64,000 bases of DNA from Flavobacterium sp. KJJ (lineage in GTDB: Bacteria; Bacteroidota; Bacteroidia; Flavobacteriales; Flavobacteriaceae): assembly GCF_000708595.2 (NCBI RefSeq), contig NZ_JARP01000007.1, positions 124,001-188,000 of the forward strand, written 5' to 3'. Under the pieces are notes generated by a model that had not been told where the DNA came from, ran no database searches, and worked only from the letters and a program-made list of their open reading frames with translations. Shown one piece after another: positions 61,649 to 64,000 of this stretch (positions are counted from its first letter, which is position 1; every line of letters begins with the position of its first letter). The position numbers and the translations under genes were made by a program.

Positions 61649-62113
61649 TTATTTCCTAGAAAATAAATTCTCTACAACCCAAGCCGGACCAATCATTAAA
61701 AATTGAAGATCTTTTAAGAAAGAAGGTTTTTTGCCTTCAATATTATGTCCGTAAAATTGTCCGATCCAGGCGATTACAAACACACCAATCGAAAAAATCC
61801 ACAAAGGCACAACTTGTCCGATGTAATAATTTGCAACCAGGCAAAGTGCAGATAAAACAGCAATTTTAATTGCCATAGAAATCGATAATCTGATGTAGAA
61901 AATAAGTACAAAAATTAAAACAAAAACAGCCCAGTTTTCAATAATTGGCGCATTCAGTTTTAAAGTATTGGCAATAATACCACTCGGAATACTCATTAAT
62001 AATCCCACAATAGAAAAGTAAATTGCAGGCACACAAATATAATGTATTGCTTTGTTTGTTGGGTTTTGATGACTTACAGCATATTCTGCAAACCATTGGT
62101 CTAATGTTCTCAT
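61649..62113 (-). CDS. Mpo1-like (DUF962/YGL010w) membrane protein
   Basis: A 154-residue membrane protein. The N-terminus MRTLDQWFAEYAVSHQNPTN and KAIHYICVP, and the C-terminal part with IGQFYGHNIEGKKPSFLKDL, are characteristic of the Mpo1/DUF962 family; yeast Mpo1 is a 2-hydroxy fatty acid dioxygenase with conserved His residues (H15, H24, and GHNIEGKKP). About three to four helices are visible. The bacterial role is unknown. The 179-base gap to the previous gene shows no further features. Confidence 0.88.
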   Translation of the reverse strand: MRTLDQWFAEYAVSHQNPTNKAIHYICVPAIYFSIVGLLMSIPSGIIANTLKLNAPIIENWAVFVLIFVLIFYIRLSISMAIKIAVLSALCLVANYYIGQVVPLWIFSIGVFVIAWIGQFYGHNIEGKKPSFLKDLQFLMIGPAWVVENLFSRK

Positions 62114-62175
62114 TTTTTTGGTTTTAAGTTAGTGAAGTAAATCTAATGAAATTTCTTTTAGTTTGATTAAGCAAT

Positions 62176-62219
62176 AAAAAAATGCGCAAAGTCTTTTTAA
62201 TTCTTTTGCGCATTTTTTT
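62176..62219 (-). terminator. Terminator of the gasdermin-like gene
   Basis: AAAAAAATGCGCAAA (62176-62190) pairs with TTTGCGCATTTTTTT (62205-62219). On the minus strand it ends the gene at 62228-62929 before the Mpo1-like gene. Confidence 0.8.
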
Positions 62220-62227
62220 ATAAAACA

Positions 62228-62929
62228 TTAAAAAATATTATTAGTATCCGTAACTAATATCAATTTTTTAAATCGGCTTTTGTCGTAATCGATTCGGCTT
62301 GCCTTTACGGCTATCGGAAAATGAATTTCGGCACTCGAAACCATATTCAGTTTGTTCTGATTGCTTATTGTAAAATCAAGTTTACCGCTCGCCACTTCGT
62401 TTAAACTGGCTACTAAATTATTGTCTAAAGTAAAATCAGTTTCAATATCGACAATCAGATTTTTTGCAAATACAGTTCCGGTGATAAGCAGAATATAATT
62501 TCGGTTTGCATTTTTGAGAAGCGACGGATTTGGATGCAGAAAATCAGCGCCATACATAAAATCTTCCAGATTGCCTATTGCATATTCTTTGGTAATCGAA
62601 TTGTCATAACTGATCGTTACCTTTTTTCCGGTTTTAATTTTCGTTGACAATTCAAATGTTCCGAGACCGAGAGTTTTCAGGATTTCCTCTAAAAGTGTGA
62701 TCCCGATATTAAATCCGTACTCATCTGTTTTATTAGAGTTTACGCTTAATGCCGGATTTTCAATTTCGGTTAAAACAACATTGCTTTTAAACGCGTGCTC
62801 GATATGCGCGTAATAAAGCTGTGCGTCGTCAAATGGTTTTTTTAGCCATAACTGCATTGGTTTATGGTTTCTGATAGGCCCGTCAATTATGTCGTAACCT
62901 TGTTCGCTTAAAAAAGTTGTAAGTTTCAT
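62228..62929 (-). CDS. Gasdermin-like protein (tentative)
   Basis: A 233-residue soluble protein with no signal peptide, membrane helix or cysteine. Its pattern resembles bacterial gasdermins: FLSEQGYDIIDGP at the start (residues 6-18), P24 and hydrophobic QLWLK, then SNKTDEYGFNIGITLLEEIL (65-84) and KTLGLGTFEL, followed by VTISYDNSI and NLEDFMYGAD, and a C-terminal half with YILLITGTVFAKNLIVDI. Gasdermins form membrane pores in antiphage defence after a protease trims a short C-terminal tail; residues after about 213 (DYDKSRFKKLILV) could be that tail. The N-terminal Cys that is palmitoylated in known members is missing. Evidence is by pattern only, and no protease lies next to it in the window. 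Confidence 0.5.
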   Translation of the reverse strand: MKLTTFLSEQGYDIIDGPIRNHKPMQLWLKKPFDDAQLYYAHIEHAFKSNVVLTEIENPALSVNSNKTDEYGFNIGITLLEEILKTLGLGTFELSTKIKTGKKVTISYDNSITKEYAIGNLEDFMYGADFLHPNPSLLKNANRNYILLITGTVFAKNLIVDIETDFTLDNNLVASLNEVASGKLDFTISNQNKLNMVSSAEIHFPIAVKASRIDYDKSRFKKLILVTDTNNIF

Positions 62930-63072
62930 TTTGGGGTCTTTTAAAGTTATCTTACTTGTTTGTACTCTAATTTAATGAATTTGAAAATTTAAACTGTTTT
63001 GTACAAAAATACGTATAGAATTTGAAGAAATTCTAAATATTATAAAAGCTTTAAGACTTGTAAATCAAAATG

Positions 63073-64000
63073 TTACTTTTGGTTGTATGCAAAAACGCTA
63101 TCCCACAATTCATCAATGGTAATAAGCGCCTGATTTAGCGGAATAACTTCCCATTTTCCATTGGTTTCTATTCCGAGGCCAATATTTTTTAGTTTCTGCA
63201 AAGCATCTTTTACATCAAAATCAAGATCGGTATTTAGTTTAGTTGAAAACCAAGATTCAATTTGATCGTCGAGCTCAACGGCGGTTAAAGGTTTTTCGCT
63301 TTTGTATAAAAAAGTATAGGCTAAAATAGTTTCCTTCAGTACTTCTTCTTCAGAAGAATTTAGCAAAGAATAAAAAGCACCGCTGTTGTTTCCGAGATTC
63401 TTAAAATAAAGACTGTCCGAAAGTATTTTAGAATATTTGATTTTCTTGTTTACGAAATTGTTGTACTGACGAAACAAATACAGCGACAAAATTCCGAGTG
63501 CAATTAAACCCTGATTCAGCGAAGTTTTACTGTTTAATAAATCAATGGTTTCGCCAGATTGGTATGCGTCGTACATGCTGATCAAAGCCGGAATTACTTT
63601 TGTACTCAATAATGAAATTCCACCAAAAATTCCAGGAACCCACAAAAGCAGTTTGTCTGTAGTAGACATTCTCGGAATTGCATTTGGAAAAATCGTTTCG
63701 AGATCATTTTTAGGAACACGCTTAAAGATTTTTAAAACTACAGATCCGGGTTCAATGGGCATTTTTCCTAATTTGACTTTCTTTTCTTTTAGAAAATGAG
63801 TGTCGTTGTAATGCAGATAAATCATAACGCGATCGTAATATTCTATCTGTACTTTTTTCTTCCAAAAGAAATATTTAGTCACTTTTTCTGTCGATGTATG
63901 GTGCCCGCGAACATACATTTCATAATCTTTAAAAGCGTTAAAATCGATCGAAAGATTTAGCCCAATCAAATCTGATTCTTTAAAAGCAATATTTAAAGTT
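63073..64000 (-). CDS. DUF3754 (TMEM143-like) membrane protein, N-terminus outside window
   Basis: At least 309 residues; the frame stays open to the right edge, so the N-terminus is missing. It contains ESDLIGLNLSIDFNAFKDYE, a block typical of DUF3754, then VVLKIFKRVPKNDLETIFP and two membrane helices (near GIFGGISLLSTKVIPALISM and LIALGILSLYLF). The C-terminal half carries ILAYTFLYKSEKPLTAVELD followed by a winged-helix-like end. Function is unknown. It precedes the gasdermin-like gene on the same strand by 143 bases. Confidence 0.8.
   Translation of the reverse strand, partial: TLNIAFKESDLIGLNLSIDFNAFKDYEMYVRGHHTSTEKVTKYFFWKKKVQIEYYDRVMIYLHYNDTHFLKEKKVKLGKMPIEPGSVVLKIFKRVPKNDLETIFPNAIPRMSTTDKLLLWVPGIFGGISLLSTKVIPALISMYDAYQSGETIDLLNSKTSLNQGLIALGILSLYLFRQYNNFVNKKIKYSKILSDSLYFKNLGNNSGAFYSLLNSSEEEVLKETILAYTFLYKSEKPLTAVELDDQIESWFSTKLNTDLDFDVKDALQKLKNIGLGIETNGKWEVIPLNQALITIDELWDSVFAYNQK

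Overview
The window comes from a Bacteroidetes genome, almost certainly Flavobacterium or a close relative. Several things point there: AT-rich DNA, promoters of the Bacteroidetes type (TTTG, about 20 bases, then TAnnTTTG) instead of sigma-70 boxes, very few Shine-Dalgarno sites, gliding genes gldB and gldC, many lipoproteins with a Cys after a short hydrophobic leader, and several proteins ending their signal peptide in a Gln-rich 'SQ/GQ' site.

The first 32 kb is ordinary chromosome: methionine aminopeptidase (cut by the window edge), a DUF445 membrane protein, phosphoglycerate mutase gpmI, a DUF5916 outer-membrane protein, two convergent L,D-transpeptidases, an acetyltransferase, two identical tRNA-Gly genes, peptidase E, an operon of three paralogous CarboxypepD-like proteins plus a DUF6702 protein, an M1 peptidase, tatA, a PAP2 phosphatase, an O-methyltransferase, rlmN, a polyprenyl synthetase, two tandem paralogous lipoproteins, an ECF sigma / membrane protein / beta-barrel module, dnaG (with all zinc ligands lost), a response regulator, nadE, gldB-gldC, engB and an alpha/beta hydrolase.

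From 32.7 to 49 kb lies the division and cell-wall cluster, all on the + strand: mraZ-rsmH-ftsL-ftsI-murE-mraY-murD-ftsW-murG-murC-ftsQ-ftsA-ftsZ, followed by a yqeY-like gene. A set of GTGGT repeats, three of them at 10-bp spacing, precedes mraZ and looks like the MraZ operator.

From 49.66 kb the window becomes accessory. A tRNA-Arg(TCG) gene is followed by a 2.5-kb segment bounded by a 43-bp direct repeat made of the tRNA's own downstream terminator. Inside are three small genes, all on the - strand, separated by long imperfect hairpins that share an attC-like plan; this looks like a small integron-type cassette array without an integrase. Next comes a + strand RiPP locus (52.5-59.3 kb): a membrane-anchored TPR/AraC regulator, a 59-residue precursor peptide (54361-54540), a subtilisin-like lipoprotein protease, and a split class I lanthipeptide dehydratase (glutamylation half, then elimination half). 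No LanC cyclase and no transporter is present. An MtfA-like peptidase, a small lipoprotein, and two membrane proteins follow.

At the right edge (62.2-64 kb, - strand) is a 233-residue protein whose pattern resembles bacterial gasdermins, next to a truncated DUF3754/TMEM143-like membrane protein. The RiPP locus, the cassette array and the gasdermin-like gene are the parts most likely to hold undescribed biology.
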